This document shows positions 42,632 through 51,901 of a DNA stretch of 64,000 bases, one piece after another. Where the stretch lies: assembly GCA_017625095.1 (NCBI GenBank), contig JAGALQ010000007.1, positions 1 to 64,000 of the forward strand. Direction: 5' to 3'. Both the position numbers and the translations under genes were made by a program. The DNA comes from Clostridia bacterium (lineage in GTDB: Bacteria; Bacillota; Clostridia; Oscillospirales; Acutalibacteraceae). How positions within the stretch are numbered: the first letter of the stretch is position 1; each line of letters starts with the position of its first letter. Below the pieces are notes generated by a model. The model was given only the letters and a program-made list of their open reading frames with translations. It did no database searches and was not told the origin of the DNA.

Positions 42632-44635
42632 TTGGATAATCAGGAAACAGTTCAGAACACTGAAAACTTCACAGACGAGATCAATGAAGAGGGGATTGGC
42701 CCTGTTGAACAGATGGACACAGCCGTAAATGAGGAATACGGCGCAAATCAGATTCAGGTTCTTGAAGGTCTTGAGGCAGTACGTATGAGACCCGGTATGT
42801 ATATCGGTTCTACGGGTCCCAACGGTCTTCATCACCTTGTCTATGAAATTGTCGATAACTCAATTGACGAGGCTCTTGCGGGCTTCTGTACACATATCGA
42901 GGTTGAAATTGAGCCTGACAATATAATCAGTGTACGCGATAACGGCCGTGGTATTCCCGTTGATATGAACGAAAAGATGGGTATGCCTTCGGTTACCGTT
43001 GTTCTTACCGTTCTTCACGCAGGCGGTAAATTCGGCGGCAGCGGTTATAAAGTATCCGGCGGTCTTCACGGCGTTGGTTCTTCTGTCGTTAACGCTCTTT
43101 CAGAGTGGTTTGTTGTTGAGGTATCCCGTAACGGCAACGTATACCGTCAGAACTTTGAGCGCGGTGAAATCAGAAGTGATCTTGACATTGTCGGCACAAG
43201 CGAAAATACGGGCACGTTTATCCGCTTTAAGGCTGACCCCGAAATCTTTACCGAAACAACAGTATACGATTTTGAAATTCTCGAGCGTCGACTTCGCGAG
43301 TCCGCATTCCTCAATGCCGGTTTGAGCATTAAATTCACAGACAGACGCGACCCCGACAATATTGTTGAGCGCGAATTCTGCTACGAGGGTGGTCTGAGCG
43401 AGTTTGTAAACCACGTCAACGAGAGCAGAGGTTTCACACCCATTCAGCCATCACCGATTCATTTCTCAAGCGTGCGTGATGATTCGAGTGCTGAAGTTGC
43501 TCTTATGTATAACGACGGCTATAACGAAACGCTTATCAGCTTTGCAAATAACGTCCGCACAATCGACGGCGGTACTCACGAAACCGGCTTTAAAACAGCT
43601 CTTACCAAGGTTTTCAATGATTACGGCAAGAAGTACGGCATTCTTAAGGAAAGCGACAAAAATCTTTCCGGTGAAGACGTACGTGAAGGCCTTGTTGCAA
43701 TCATCAGCGTTAAGCTGACTGAGGCACAGTTTGAGGGTCAGACAAAGGGCAAGCTCGGCAACACCGAGATGACAAAGCTCGTTTCCAAGACCGTAAGCGA
43801 TAAGCTTATGACTTATTTTGAGGAGAATCCGCAGGTTGCAAAGGCTCTCCTTACCAAGGCTTGTGAGGCTTCCCGTGTACGTGAAGCTGTTCGTAAAGCC
43901 AAGGAATCCGCAAGAAAGACAGCTCTTTCAAATTCAAGCTCACTTCCCGGCAAGCTTGCTGACTGTACCGATAAAAACCCTGAAAATACAGAACTGTATA
44001 TCGTCGAGGGTGACTCTGCAGGCGGCTCTGCAAAGGAAGGCAGAGATAAAAACTATCAGGCTATTCTTCCCCTTTGGGGTAAGATGCTCAACGTCGAAAA
44101 GGCAAGACTCGATAAGGTTATCGGCAACGAAAAGCTGACTCCTGTCGTTATTGCTCTGGGTACGGGTATTGATGAGGACTTTGATATCACAAAGCTACGT
44201 TATCATAAAATCATCATTATGGCCGATGCCGACGTCGACGGTGCACATATCCGTACACTTCTTCTCACTTTCTTCTTCCGCTATATGCGTCCGCTTATTG
44301 ATAACGGCTATGTCTATATTGCACAGCCTCCGCTTTACAAGCTCAGCAAAGGCAAGAAGGTTGAATATGCATTTTCTGATGAAGAGCGTGATGAAAAAAT
44401 TGCCGAAATGGGCGGCAGCTGTGATATTCAGCGTTACAAAGGTCTTGGTGAGATGGATCCCATCCAGCTTCGTGAAACCACAATGGACCCTGCAAACCGT
44501 ACAATGCTCAGAGTTACTCTTGAAGATGCCATTCAGGCTGATGAAACCTTCTCAATACTTATGGGTGATAAGGTCGAGCCCAGACGTGATTTTATCGAGA
44601 AGAATGCAAAATACGTACAAAACCTTGATGTTTGA
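42632..44635 (+). CDS. gyrB: DNA gyrase subunit B
   Basis: 667 aa, TTG start at 42632 after AGGAGG (8 nt); the frame stays open upstream but that part overlaps the RemB-like gene. GHKL ATPase ([43 protein letters not shown]), transducer domain, then TOPRIM ([26 protein letters not shown]) and QRYKGLGEM near the end. Introduces negative supercoils with GyrA, whose gene is not adjacent. The usual PLRGK loop reads PLWGK, with Trp for Arg. glyA follows after 20 nt. Confidence 0.96.
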   Translation: MDNQETVQNTENFTDEINEEGIGPVEQMDTAVNEEYGANQIQVLEGLEAVRMRPGMYIGSTGPNGLHHLVYEIVDNSIDEALAGFCTHIEVEIEPDNIISVRDNGRGIPVDMNEKMGMPSVTVVLTVLHAGGKFGGSGYKVSGGLHGVGSSVVNALSEWFVVEVSRNGNVYRQNFERGEIRSDLDIVGTSENTGTFIRFKADPEIFTETTVYDFEILERRLRESAFLNAGLSIKFTDRRDPDNIVEREFCYEGGLSEFVNHVNESRGFTPIQPSPIHFSSVRDDSSAEVALMYNDGYNETLISFANNVRTIDGGTHETGFKTALTKVFNDYGKKYGILKESDKNLSGEDVREGLVAIISVKLTEAQFEGQTKGKLGNTEMTKLVSKTVSDKLMTYFEENPQVAKALLTKACEASRVREAVRKAKESARKTALSNSSSLPGKLADCTDKNPENTELYIVEGDSAGGSAKEGRDKNYQAILPLWGKMLNVEKARLDKVIGNEKLTPVVIALGTGIDEDFDITKLRYHKIIIMADADVDGAHIRTLLLTFFFRYMRPLIDNGYVYIAQPPLYKLSKGKKVEYAFSDEERDEKIAEMGGSCDIQRYKGLGEMDPIQLRETTMDPANRTMLRVTLEDAIQADETFSILMGDKVEPRRDFIEKNAKYVQNLDV

Positions 44636-44655
44636 TTTATCGGAGGTAAAATAAA

Positions 44656-45903
44656 ATGTTCGAAAAAGTACTTGATTCAATTTCTCTCATCCGCGAAACG
44701 GATGCTGAGGTAGCAGATGCAATGTCTCTCGAGCTTGCGCGCCAGAAGCGCAACATCGAGCTTATTGCTTCTGAAAATATAGTTTCTCCTGCAGTTCTTG
44801 CTGCAATGGGCAGCGTGCTCACGAATAAGTATGCCGAAGGTTATCCTGCAAAGCGTTATTACGGCGGCTGCGAATGTGTTGATATAGTTGAAAATATTGC
44901 TATAGAGCGTGCAAAGCAGCTCTTCGGTGCAGAGCACGTAAACGTTCAGCCTCACTCAGGTTCACAGGCTAATTTCGCTGTTTATAACGCTTTCCTCAAG
45001 CCCGGCGATACTGTCCTTGGTATGAGCCTTGATTGCGGCGGTCACCTGACCCACGGTTCACCTGCAAACCTCAGCGGTAAGCTTTACAATTTTGTACCCT
45101 ATGGTGTTACTGAGGAAGGCTTTATCGATTATGACGAGCTTGAAAGACTCGCACTTGAAGTCAAGCCCAAGCTCATCGTTGCAGGTGCTTCCGCATATCC
45201 CAGAGTTATCGATTTCAGACGTATCGGCAAAATCGCAAAGCTTGCAGGCAGTCTCTTTATGGTTGATATGGCTCATATCGCAGGTCTTATCGCTGCAGAT
45301 TGCCACGATTCTCCCGTACCGTTTGCTGATTTTGTCACAACAACAACTCACAAGACTCTCCGCGGCCCCAGAGGCGGTATGATTCTCTGCAAGGAAGAGT
45401 ACGCTAAGGATATCGACAAGGCAATCTTCCCCGGCAGCCAGGGCGGTCCTCTTATGCACGTTATTGCAGGCAAGGCTGTCTGCTTTGGTGAGGCACTCAA
45501 ACCCGAGTTCAAGGCTTATCAGCAGCAGGTTGTAAAGAACGCAAGGGCTCTTGCCGATGCTCTTCTTGCAAAGGGTTTCAACCTTGTTTCGGGCGGCACG
45601 GATAACCACCTTATGCTTGTTGACCTTCGTCCTTTCAGCATCACAGGCAAAGAGCTTGAAAAGAGACTTGACGAAGTATTTATCACAGTCAACAAGAACG
45701 CAATTCCCAACGACCCTGAGAAGTTCTTCATCACAAGCGGTGTGCGTATCGGTACAGCTGCCGTTACCTCAAGAGGTATGGTTGAAGAGGATATGGCAAA
45801 GATTGCCGAGCTTATTTACCTTGCTGCAACAGATTTTGAAAACAGTGCTGATTATATCCGTGCAGAGGTCAACAAAATCTGCGAAAAATACCCGATTTAT
45901 TAA
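44656..45903 (+). CDS. glyA: Serine hydroxymethyltransferase
   Basis: 415 aa. PLP enzyme with [65 protein letters not shown] and [16 protein letters not shown] (PLP Lys). Interconverts serine and glycine, giving methylene-THF, the substrate of FolD encoded earlier. ATG after CGGAGG. Followed by a terminator. Confidence 0.97.
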   Translation: MFEKVLDSISLIRETDAEVADAMSLELARQKRNIELIASENIVSPAVLAAMGSVLTNKYAEGYPAKRYYGGCECVDIVENIAIERAKQLFGAEHVNVQPHSGSQANFAVYNAFLKPGDTVLGMSLDCGGHLTHGSPANLSGKLYNFVPYGVTEEGFIDYDELERLALEVKPKLIVAGASAYPRVIDFRRIGKIAKLAGSLFMVDMAHIAGLIAADCHDSPVPFADFVTTTTHKTLRGPRGGMILCKEEYAKDIDKAIFPGSQGGPLMHVIAGKAVCFGEALKPEFKAYQQQVVKNARALADALLAKGFNLVSGGTDNHLMLVDLRPFSITGKELEKRLDEVFITVNKNAIPNDPEKFFITSGVRIGTAAVTSRGMVEEDMAKIAELIYLAATDFENSADYIRAEVNKICEKYPIY

Positions 45904-45922
45904 TTAACATTTAATTTTTGTT

Positions 45923-45951
45923 TACAGCCTCATATGAGGCTGTATTTTTTT
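45923..45951 (+). terminator. Terminator after glyA
   Basis: TACAGCCTCA and TGAGGCTGTA form a stem with a tight loop, followed by T7. Confidence 0.75.
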
Positions 45952-46000
45952 GTCTTTATATCACAAAATAAAATCAAATTCTTGTTTAAGGGTGAATTCT

Positions 46001-47314
46001 TTGGAGTCATTGTGGCGTAAAGATATAGAAATGCCGTCGTTCCGGACACTTGAAGGCGAAGTGAAAACTGATGTGCTGATAATCGGTGGAGGCATAGCGG
46101 GTATATTGACGGCGCATTTTCTGCACAGCAGGGGTGTGCAGTATATTCTTGTTGAAAAGGGCAGAATCTGCAGCGGTACAACACAGAACACAACCGCAAA
46201 AATCACATCACAGCACGGCTTGATTTACAGCAAATTGGTCAAAAAATACGGTGCAGAAAAAGCTGCCATGTATTACCGTGCAAACGAAGAAGCACTTGAT
46301 GAGTACAAAAGACTGTGCCTTGGTATCGACTGCGACTTTGAAATAAAAGATAACTATGTCTATTCTGTGTTTGACAGAGAGATTCCGGAGCAGGAGATGT
46401 CTGCACTCAAGAAAATCGGCTGCAAAGCAATGTTTGTTGACAGCTTGCCGTTGCCGATTGATATCGCAGGTGCGGTAAGATTCAGTAATCAGGCTCAGTT
46501 TCATCCGCTGAAGTTTCTTGGTGCGGTTGCGAAAAATCTGAATATTTATGAAAATACTTTTGTGCGTGAAATGAAAGGCAATACCGCAGTTACCGATAAA
46601 GCGGTTATCTGTGCTGAAAACGTTATTGTTGCAACTCATTTTCCGTTTATAAATAAGCACGGGCTTTATTCGCTCAAGCTTTATCAGCACCGATCCTATG
46701 TGCTTGCGCTGGAGAATGCGCAGCAGCTTGACGGTATGTATGTTGATGAGGACAAAAAAGGTCTTTCGTTCCGTACTCACGGCGATTTGATGCTTCTCGG
46801 AGGCGGCAGCCATCGAACGGGTAAAAAAGGCGGCAACTGGGCGGAACTTCGCCGATTTGCCGCTGAACACTATAAGTCATCTGCTCAGGTTGCACATTGG
46901 GCGGCACAGGACTGTATGAGTCTTGACGAGGTACCTTATATCGGCAGTTATTCTGCAAATACCCACAGGCTTTTTGTTGCGAGCGGTTTTAATAAATGGG
47001 GGATTACAGGAGCAATGGCAGCGGCAAAGCTGCTGTGCGACTGTATAATGGATAATAAGAATGATTATTTGCAGCTTTTTGCACCCGACAGAAATATATC
47101 TGCTTTTCAACTGCTTGCCAATACAGTTGAATCAGCGATAGGTTTTGTAGGATTTACGGGCAGACGCTGTCCTCATTTAGGCTGTTCATTAAAGTGGAAC
47201 AGGGCAGAGCATTCCTGGGATTGTCCTTGTCACGGTTCACGGTTTGACGAAAAAGGTACGTTGCTCGACAATCCTGCAAACGGAAATTTGAAGATAAAAC
47301 CCAAAAAATGGTAA
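46001..47314 (+). CDS. FAD-dependent oxidoreductase with C-terminal Rieske domain (YhfW-like)
   Basis: 437 aa. TTG start at 46001 after AAGGGTG; the frame stays open a little further upstream but without a ribosome site. FAD-binding DVLIIGGGIAGILTAHFLHS near residue 25 and the GCVEKG-like ILVEKGRICSGTTQNTTAKI. The last 80 residues hold a Rieske [2Fe-2S] site: CPHLGC, 15 residues later CPCHGSRF. This DAO-plus-Rieske layout is known from YhfW-type proteins of Firmicutes; the substrate is unknown. Followed by the small-peptide cluster. Confidence 0.85.
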   Translation: MESLWRKDIEMPSFRTLEGEVKTDVLIIGGGIAGILTAHFLHSRGVQYILVEKGRICSGTTQNTTAKITSQHGLIYSKLVKKYGAEKAAMYYRANEEALDEYKRLCLGIDCDFEIKDNYVYSVFDREIPEQEMSALKKIGCKAMFVDSLPLPIDIAGAVRFSNQAQFHPLKFLGAVAKNLNIYENTFVREMKGNTAVTDKAVICAENVIVATHFPFINKHGLYSLKLYQHRSYVLALENAQQLDGMYVDEDKKGLSFRTHGDLMLLGGGSHRTGKKGGNWAELRRFAAEHYKSSAQVAHWAAQDCMSLDEVPYIGSYSANTHRLFVASGFNKWGITGAMAAAKLLCDCIMDNKNDYLQLFAPDRNISAFQLLANTVESAIGFVGFTGRRCPHLGCSLKWNRAEHSWDCPCHGSRFDEKGTLLDNPANGNLKIKPKKW

Positions 47315-47373
47315 AAAATGCCTCGTTTTTACCTCGGTGTTACTTCTGGCGTTAATAATTTGTTAACAGTGTG

Positions 47374-47403
47374 TTGACAATGAGTTTATGCTTCGGTTAT
47401 AAT
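47374..47403 (+). promoter_or_regulatory. Near-consensus promoter of peptide gene 1
   Basis: TTGACA (47374-47379), 18 bp, TATAAT (47398-47403): both hexamers perfect. Confidence 0.8.
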
Positions 47404-47437
47404 AAAACTACCGAAAGTAATATAGGAGGTGAAAATA

Positions 47438-47575
47438 ATGGATAAAATTCTCGCATTTGTAGAAGAGCTTCTTAACTTCCTTAACGAGGGTAAGGCTGCT
47501 GACATCGTAGGTATGATTAAGGATTCTGATGTTGTTGAGACAATTGTTGCTTTCTTCCAGGGTCTCTTTGCATAA
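47438..47575 (+). CDS. Small amphipathic peptide 1 (45 aa)
   Basis: ATG after TAGGAGGTG, an excellent ribosome site. The peptide begins MDKILAFVEELLNFLNEG and ends VVETIVAFFQGLFA: two acidic amphipathic helices around a Gly-rich turn, net charge about -5, no Cys. There is no signal peptide. A perfect promoter and a terminator make it a single-gene unit. Unrecognised; possibilities are a membrane-active peptide, a regulator of the neighbouring membrane protein, or a subunit of a peptide complex with peptide 2. Confidence 0.7.
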   Translation: MDKILAFVEELLNFLNEGKAADIVGMIKDSDVVETIVAFFQGLFA

Positions 47576-47602
47576 ATTCTTATAAAACATATTTTACACT
47601 TT

Positions 47603-47634
47603 GGCGGAGCGCAAATTGCGGTCCGCCTTTCTTT
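47603..47634 (+). terminator. Terminator after peptide gene 1
   Basis: GGCGGA pairs with TCCGCC, extended inside by CGCAA/TTGCG, followed by TTTCTTTTG. Confidence 0.65.
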
Positions 47635-47656
47635 TGTTTTGCGCTTGATTAATTTG

Positions 47657-47685
47657 TTGACAATTATTTTTCAGTGTGCTAAAAT
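47657..47685 (+). promoter_or_regulatory. Promoter of peptide gene 2
   Basis: TTGACA (47657-47662), 17 bp, TAAAAT (47680-47685). Confidence 0.75.
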
Positions 47686-47727
47686 CAACTTGAGGGAGTT
47701 TTAAATTCTATGGAGGTGTAAATTACA

Positions 47728-47919
47728 ATGGAAGAACTTTTGACTGCTTTCACAAAAGCACTCAGCGAGATTGACTGGAACGCTATGTTTAACATGTTCA
47801 AAGAAGCGATTACTAAAGTTCAGGAATCAGGAATCTTTGATAAGATGGTTGCGGCATTTACTGAAATCTTAGGTAATTTAGGAAACTTCGCTAGTTCAGG
47901 TGGTATTACCACTCTGTAA
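47728..47919 (+). CDS. Small amphipathic peptide 2 (63 aa)
   Basis: ATG after ATGGAGGTG. It begins MEELLTAFTKALSEIDWNAM; helices FNMFKEAITKV and FDKMVAAFTEILGNL show the same spacing of Phe and Leu as peptide 1, and the end (FASSGGITTL) is polar. Net charge about -4, no Cys and no signal peptide. Own promoter and a 14-bp-stem terminator. The similar style to peptide 1 suggests a common origin or role, but no family is recognised. Confidence 0.7.
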   Translation: MEELLTAFTKALSEIDWNAMFNMFKEAITKVQESGIFDKMVAAFTEILGNLGNFASSGGITTL

Positions 47920-47933
47920 TTTCTGAAAAGATG

Positions 47934-47972
47934 CAGAAAGCTTTCGTGTTAACGAGGGCTTTCTGTTTTTTT
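47934..47972 (+). terminator. Terminator after peptide gene 2
   Basis: CAGAAAGCTTTCGT (47934-47947) pairs along its full length with ACGAGGGCTTTCTG (47952-47965, with G-U pairs) over GTTA; T7 follows. Confidence 0.8.
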
Positions 47973-48009
47973 ATACCTTTTGTGTTAATAATATAGCAGG
48001 GTGGTGTTA

Positions 48010-48723
48010 TTGAACAATGAAAATATCCGTGTGTTGGCGCGGGTTATGCTGATAGGAAAAAGTGCGTCAGTAAATGCGGTTGAGCTTTTTTCTGCTCTCT
48101 TTCGTGCTGTTGTTTTCGGTCTTTGCTATCTTTATATTAAAAATTTCGTTGAGTACCGTCAAAGTATATTAGGAAATACGGTGCTTGTTATCGGTGCAAT
48201 AACAATTGTTATTGCGTTGATTATGCTGGAATGTATGCGTACGGTGAAAGACAGATGGTACGGCTTGGTGAAAGCAGGGCACGACTGCAGCTTTTCGGAT
48301 CTGATAGTTTCGTTTGGGGTTGACGATTTGTTTTTTTCTTTGCTTAGTGCTTTTGCAAGCTGCTGGGCATCGGTTTTGCGCTTTACAGTTTTCTTTTTTG
48401 TTCCTGCAGCAAGTGCTTTTTTAACGCTGAATTTTTTGAAATACGGAGTCAGTAATCTTATGTTTACGGCATTGACTGTCGGAAACTTTGTGCTTTTTTG
48501 CTGTGCCTTGGTGTTTTGGCTTGTTTCCTTGAATTGCATCAGTCTTGCGCGTTCATTATGTGTCGGTGATATTAAGCGGTTTGCATCTGTTCTGAGTATT
48601 CTTGACAGATATGCTTTTCGTATTTTCAGGTTCGGAACATTGCTCAGCGTTGTAAATGCAGGGAGCAGAAGATTGGCAAAAATTATGTATGCAGACTATG
48701 GCTTTTGTAAAGTTATTAAATAA
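48010..48723 (+). CDS. Membrane protein of unknown function
   Basis: 237 aa from a TTG at 48010, 5 nt after GGGTGG; a GTG at 48001 is also in frame but overlaps that ribosome site. Four or five membrane segments (FSALFRAVVFGLCYLYI, NTVLVIGAITIVIALIMLE, VLRFTVFFFVPAASAFL, TVGNFVLFCCALVFWLVSL) and a basic C-terminus. No transporter, protease or kinase motif is seen. Five Cys in the last two thirds are not arranged as a metal site. It lies between peptide genes 2 and 3 and is a candidate partner, exporter or immunity protein for them. T-rich codon use sets it apart from the core genes. Confidence 0.65.
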   Translation: MNNENIRVLARVMLIGKSASVNAVELFSALFRAVVFGLCYLYIKNFVEYRQSILGNTVLVIGAITIVIALIMLECMRTVKDRWYGLVKAGHDCSFSDLIVSFGVDDLFFSLLSAFASCWASVLRFTVFFFVPAASAFLTLNFLKYGVSNLMFTALTVGNFVLFCCALVFWLVSLNCISLARSLCVGDIKRFASVLSILDRYAFRIFRFGTLLSVVNAGSRRLAKIMYADYGFCKVIK

Positions 48724-48749
48724 TTGTTAATAAATTACCGTCGTAAATA

Positions 48750-48778
48750 TTGACAATATCTGACTCTGATGTTATAAT
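48750..48778 (+). promoter_or_regulatory. Consensus promoter of peptide gene 3
   Basis: TTGACA (48750-48755), 17 bp, TATAAT (48773-48778): a fully consensus promoter. Confidence 0.85.
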
Positions 48779-48831
48779 CTCTATACCTAGTCCGTTCAAG
48801 GATTAAAAACTTAATAAAAGGAGTTTTTACA

Positions 48832-49194
48832 ATGAAAAAGTCATTCACAAGAGTTATTGCTGCATTACTCAGCGTTCTTATGCTTCTTTCAGGCACAAGC
48901 GTTATGTCCTTCGCAGCAGACAATGAGCAGATGGAAAACATCGGCGAAGCATTCGGCGATTGGGTCAGCGCGCTTTCAAACTACAAGCTGTCAGACTTTT
49001 ATGAGTTTATTTCAGCTGTCCTTAAAGTGTTTGGTTTCAAGGGCAACTTTGAAGGTGTTCACAGCCTTCCCGAGCTTATGAACGAGTGGTTTGAGAGCCT
49101 TGGCTTCCTTGGCGACATCTATGAGAAAGTCATCAACAACGTTGATACAACATCTTTCCTTGCCTTCCTTCTCGGCTTGTTTAAGCTGTCCTGA
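48832..49194 (+). CDS. Small exported protein 3 (120 aa)
   Basis: Starts MKKSFTRVIAALLSVLMLLS with a signal peptide ending VMSFAA, so the mature protein has about 92 residues. The mature part alternates helices rich in Phe, Leu and Glu (FYEFISAVLKVFGF, LMNEWFESLGFLGDIYEKVI) and ends SFLAFLLGLFKLS, close in style to the ends of peptides 1 and 2 and to the C-terminal tails of larger exported proteins in this window. ATG after AAAGGAG, perfect promoter and own terminator, so expected to be strongly expressed. Family not recognised. Confidence 0.7.
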   Translation: MKKSFTRVIAALLSVLMLLSGTSVMSFAADNEQMENIGEAFGDWVSALSNYKLSDFYEFISAVLKVFGFKGNFEGVHSLPELMNEWFESLGFLGDIYEKVINNVDTTSFLAFLLGLFKLS

Positions 49195-49217
49195 TTGTAA
49201 GAAGAATTAAACCTATC

Positions 49218-49249
49218 AAAAGTCTCCTTCGTCAAGAGGGAGACTTTTT
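49218..49249 (+). terminator. Terminator after exported protein 3
   Basis: AAAAGTCTCCTT pairs with AGGGAGACTTTT (one G-U) over a 7-nt loop and is followed by a T. Confidence 0.75.
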
Positions 49250-49281
49250 GTGATATATTATTTTTTTACGGAGTGAGTAAT

Positions 49282-50592
49282 ATGTACGAAAACAGCTGGG
49301 AGTCTCTAAATTCCCGTCCCGTGCCCGAGTGGTTTGCAGACGCAAAGTTCGGTATCTTTATCCATTGGGGTCTTTATTCGGTGCCTGCATATGCCCCTAA
49401 AAAGGACTATGCCGAATGGTACGGATATTCCTGCAATCTGGAAAATTGTGAGACTGAGGCTCAGGAAAAATACAAAGCCTATCACAAGGAGCACTACAAT
49501 TCAAGACCTTATTTTGATTTTTTAAACGATTTTAAGGGTGAGCGCTTTGATGCTGAAAAATGGGCTGACCTTTTTAAACGTGCAGGTGCTAAGTACATAA
49601 ATTTTGTTTCAAAGCATCACGACGGATATTGCCTTTATGAAACCGAGTATGCTCCCGGTCTTAATTCCGTTGAGTGTGCACCTAAGCGTGATTTCCTTAT
49701 GGAACTTAAAAACGCTATGGAGGGCACAGGCGTGCGTTTTGGCGTTTATCATTCCGTTTATGAGTGGTGGCATCCGTATTATCTTGAGGATCCCGAAAAA
49801 TATGCCCTCGAGCATCTTCATCCCATGCTCAAGGAGCTTGTCGAAAAATATCAGCCCAATACACTTTTTACCGACGGTGAATGGTCACACGAAAGCTCTG
49901 TCTGGCATTCAACCGAGTTTCTGCAGTGGCTCTACAATGAGTCATCCGTCAAGGATTTTATTGTGCCCAACGACCGTTGGGGTAAGGAGACAAGAGGCAA
50001 GCTCGGCGGCAATTTCACAACCGAGTACGGCATTATTGACGTTTATCAGGGTCAGCTCAGGCGAATTGAAGATGTCGAGCTTGACAGACCGTTTGAGGAG
50101 TGCAGAGGCATCGGTCACTCATTCGGCATAAACAAAGAAGAGCAGTGTGAAGATTATCTGTCTGCAAAAGAGCTTCTTGAAACGCTCTGCTCGCTCGTAT
50201 CAAAGGGCGGTAACTTTCTTCTCAACATCGGTCCCGATGCAGACGGCACAATTCCCGTAATTATGGAGGAACGCCTTCTTCAGATGGGCGATTGGCTTCG
50301 TGTCAACGGTGAAGCAATTTACGGCACACGTCTGTATACAAAGCAGATACAGGAAGGTGTTTACTACACCAAAAAGGGTGAGGATGTTTATGCGATAATA
50401 AACCGCTTCCCGTTTGGCTCACAGGTGCTTGAGCACGTGCCTTATTCAGCCGAGCTCAAAGCAACTCTCCTCGGCTGTGATGCAGTGCTTGAGGTTAATG
50501 ATAACGCAGGCAGGGCAGAGGTCGTTTTCCCTGCAATAAATCCCGATAATCTCGACAGCAACTGGCTGTATACAATAAAACTTTCAAAGTAA
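49282..50592 (+). CDS. Alpha-L-fucosidase (GH29)
   Basis: 436 aa. ATG at 49282 after ACGGAGTG. GH29 landmarks: WFADAKFGIFIHWGLYSVPA, FDAEKWADLFKRAGAKYIN, SKHHDGYCLY, FGVYHSVYEWWHP and TLFTDGEWSHES, where Asp198 sits at the nucleophile place; then GGNFLLNIGPDADG. No signal peptide, so it would cut imported fucosylated oligosaccharides in the cytoplasm. Genes for fucose use are not in the window. Separate from the peptide cluster by a terminator. Confidence 0.9.
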   Translation: MYENSWESLNSRPVPEWFADAKFGIFIHWGLYSVPAYAPKKDYAEWYGYSCNLENCETEAQEKYKAYHKEHYNSRPYFDFLNDFKGERFDAEKWADLFKRAGAKYINFVSKHHDGYCLYETEYAPGLNSVECAPKRDFLMELKNAMEGTGVRFGVYHSVYEWWHPYYLEDPEKYALEHLHPMLKELVEKYQPNTLFTDGEWSHESSVWHSTEFLQWLYNESSVKDFIVPNDRWGKETRGKLGGNFTTEYGIIDVYQGQLRRIEDVELDRPFEECRGIGHSFGINKEEQCEDYLSAKELLETLCSLVSKGGNFLLNIGPDADGTIPVIMEERLLQMGDWLRVNGEAIYGTRLYTKQIQEGVYYTKKGEDVYAIINRFPFGSQVLEHVPYSAELKATLLGCDAVLEVNDNAGRAEVVFPAINPDNLDSNWLYTIKLSK

Positions 50593-50900
50593 AAATACAA
50601 AACTCAGCGTCATTCTGAGCGTGAACGAAGAATTTTGACAAAAAGATCCTTCACTTGCGTTCAGGATGACAATGTAATTTAGGCAAGTTTTGAGCGTAAC
50701 TTTATGCACTCAAAATAACGGTTATGTGTAGGGCAGGTGCTTGCTCCTGCCGCGTGTCATTCTGAGCGTGAGCGAAGAATCTTAATTCAGCTCTATCTCG
50801 GGTCGGGGGGGAAGATCCTTCACTTGCGTTCAGGATGACAATGTTTATCGGAATGATTGGATTGGGCGTATTATGCCCGAGAAATGATGAGGTGTTGTCT
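50593..50900. repeat. Gene-free stretch with two dispersed hairpin repeats and a third hairpin
   Basis: Copy A (50609-50670) and copy B (50756-50839) begin GTCATTCTGAGCGTGA and end CACTTGCGTTCAGGATGAC; their ends are imperfect inverted complements, so each can fold into a long hairpin. Copy B carries about 22 bp more in the middle, including a G7 run. Between them GGCAGG (50733-50738) and CCTGCC (50746-50751) form another hairpin. A half copy lies at 52944-52992. This is the style of dispersed REP- or MITE-like elements in gut clostridia. Confidence 0.7.
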
Positions 50901-51383
50901 GTGGCAAAAGTCATTTTAATCTGCGGAAAAATTTGCTGCGGTAAAACTACATATGCACAAAAGCTTTGCAACGAAAATAATGCCGTATTGCTCTCGGTTG
51001 ATGAAATAACGCTTGCTCTTTTCGGACAGCATTGCGGTGATAAACACGATGAATATGTGGAAAGAACTGAGAAATATCTGTTAAATAAATCTTTGGAACT
51101 ACTCGAAAACAATTTCAATGTCGTTCTTGACTGGGGCTTCTGGACAAAAGCAGAACGAGAGGCTGCAAAAGAATTTTATAAGTCCCGTAATATCGTATGC
51201 GAGCTTCATTACATTGATATAAGCGATGAAACTTGGAAATCTCGCTTGCATAAGAGAAATAACGCTGTGCTTTCAAATGAAACAAGTGCCTACTATGTTG
51301 ACGAGAATCTCGCGGCAAAATTCGCTTCGATATTTGAAGTGCCGAGCGAAGATGAGATTGATGTTATTTATCAAGGAGATTAG
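50901..51383 (+). CDS. P-loop AAA/zeta-type kinase-like protein
   Basis: 160 aa from a GTG at 50901 with GAGGTG 6 nt upstream; longer in-frame starts would run into repeat copy B. Walker A is VILICGKICCGKTTYAQKL; LLSVDEITLALFG follows, then VVLDWGFWTKAERE and a C-terminal stretch with Arg-rich RLHKRN, as in small-molecule or antibiotic kinases of the AAA_33 group. Phosphorylates an unknown small substrate. First gene of an AT-rich cassette with two acetyltransferases and a flavodoxin-like gene. Confidence 0.7.
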   Translation: MAKVILICGKICCGKTTYAQKLCNENNAVLLSVDEITLALFGQHCGDKHDEYVERTEKYLLNKSLELLENNFNVVLDWGFWTKAEREAAKEFYKSRNIVCELHYIDISDETWKSRLHKRNNAVLSNETSAYYVDENLAAKFASIFEVPSEDEIDVIYQGD

Positions 51384-51385
51384 AG

Positions 51386-51901
51386 ATGAATATAAAAATA
51401 CGAAAAGCCAGAAACGGTGACGAAAAAACGCTTGCTTATATTCAGACAGAATCGTGGAAGTCTGCGTTTGCTGATATTATATCTACTGATGATTTAAAGA
51501 AATACACAGATATATCAAAAGCAGAAACAAAGTATGAGAATGTTCTAAAATCAGGCTATGCAGAAATATCAATTCTTGAAATTGATGGCAAACCTCATTG
51601 TATTGCCGCTTGGAGCAAAGCAAGAAATCCCGAATTTTCAGATAGTGCAGAATTGATTTGCATTCATAGTTTGTGCGATAATTGGGGTAAAGGTTATGGC
51701 ACAATAATGATGAATCATATATTCAACGAAATTAAAAATTCGGGATACAACAGCACGCTGCTTTGGGTATTTGAAAAGAATACCCGTGCTCGTAATTTTT
51801 ACGAAAAGCACGGATTTGAATTAACCGATAACACACAAACAGCATACGACGCCGTTGAGGTTATGTATCGAAAAAATTTACAAAAGGTAATAACAATATG
51901 A
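51386..51901 (+). CDS. GNAT-family N-acetyltransferase
   Basis: 171 aa. Acetyl-CoA loop NWGKGYGTIMMNHIFNEI (about 112-129) and the end LWVFEKNTRARNFYEKHGFE, typical of GNAT enzymes. Substrate unknown; the family includes resistance and protein N-acetyl enzymes. ATG after AAGGAG. More A+T-rich than core genes. Overlaps the next gene by ATGA. Confidence 0.85.
   Translation: MNIKIRKARNGDEKTLAYIQTESWKSAFADIISTDDLKKYTDISKAETKYENVLKSGYAEISILEIDGKPHCIAAWSKARNPEFSDSAELICIHSLCDNWGKGYGTIMMNHIFNEIKNSGYNSTLLWVFEKNTRARNFYEKHGFELTDNTQTAYDAVEVMYRKNLQKVITI

Noticed and set aside
47438-47919. Leaderless bacteriocin pair
   Set aside because: The peptides are net negative and no ABC exporter is adjacent; a membrane-active role remains possible but the specific label is not supported.
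50835-50900. Upstream extension of the P-loop kinase gene into repeat copy B
   Set aside because: GTG 50901 has a good ribosome site and starts directly before the Walker A strand.
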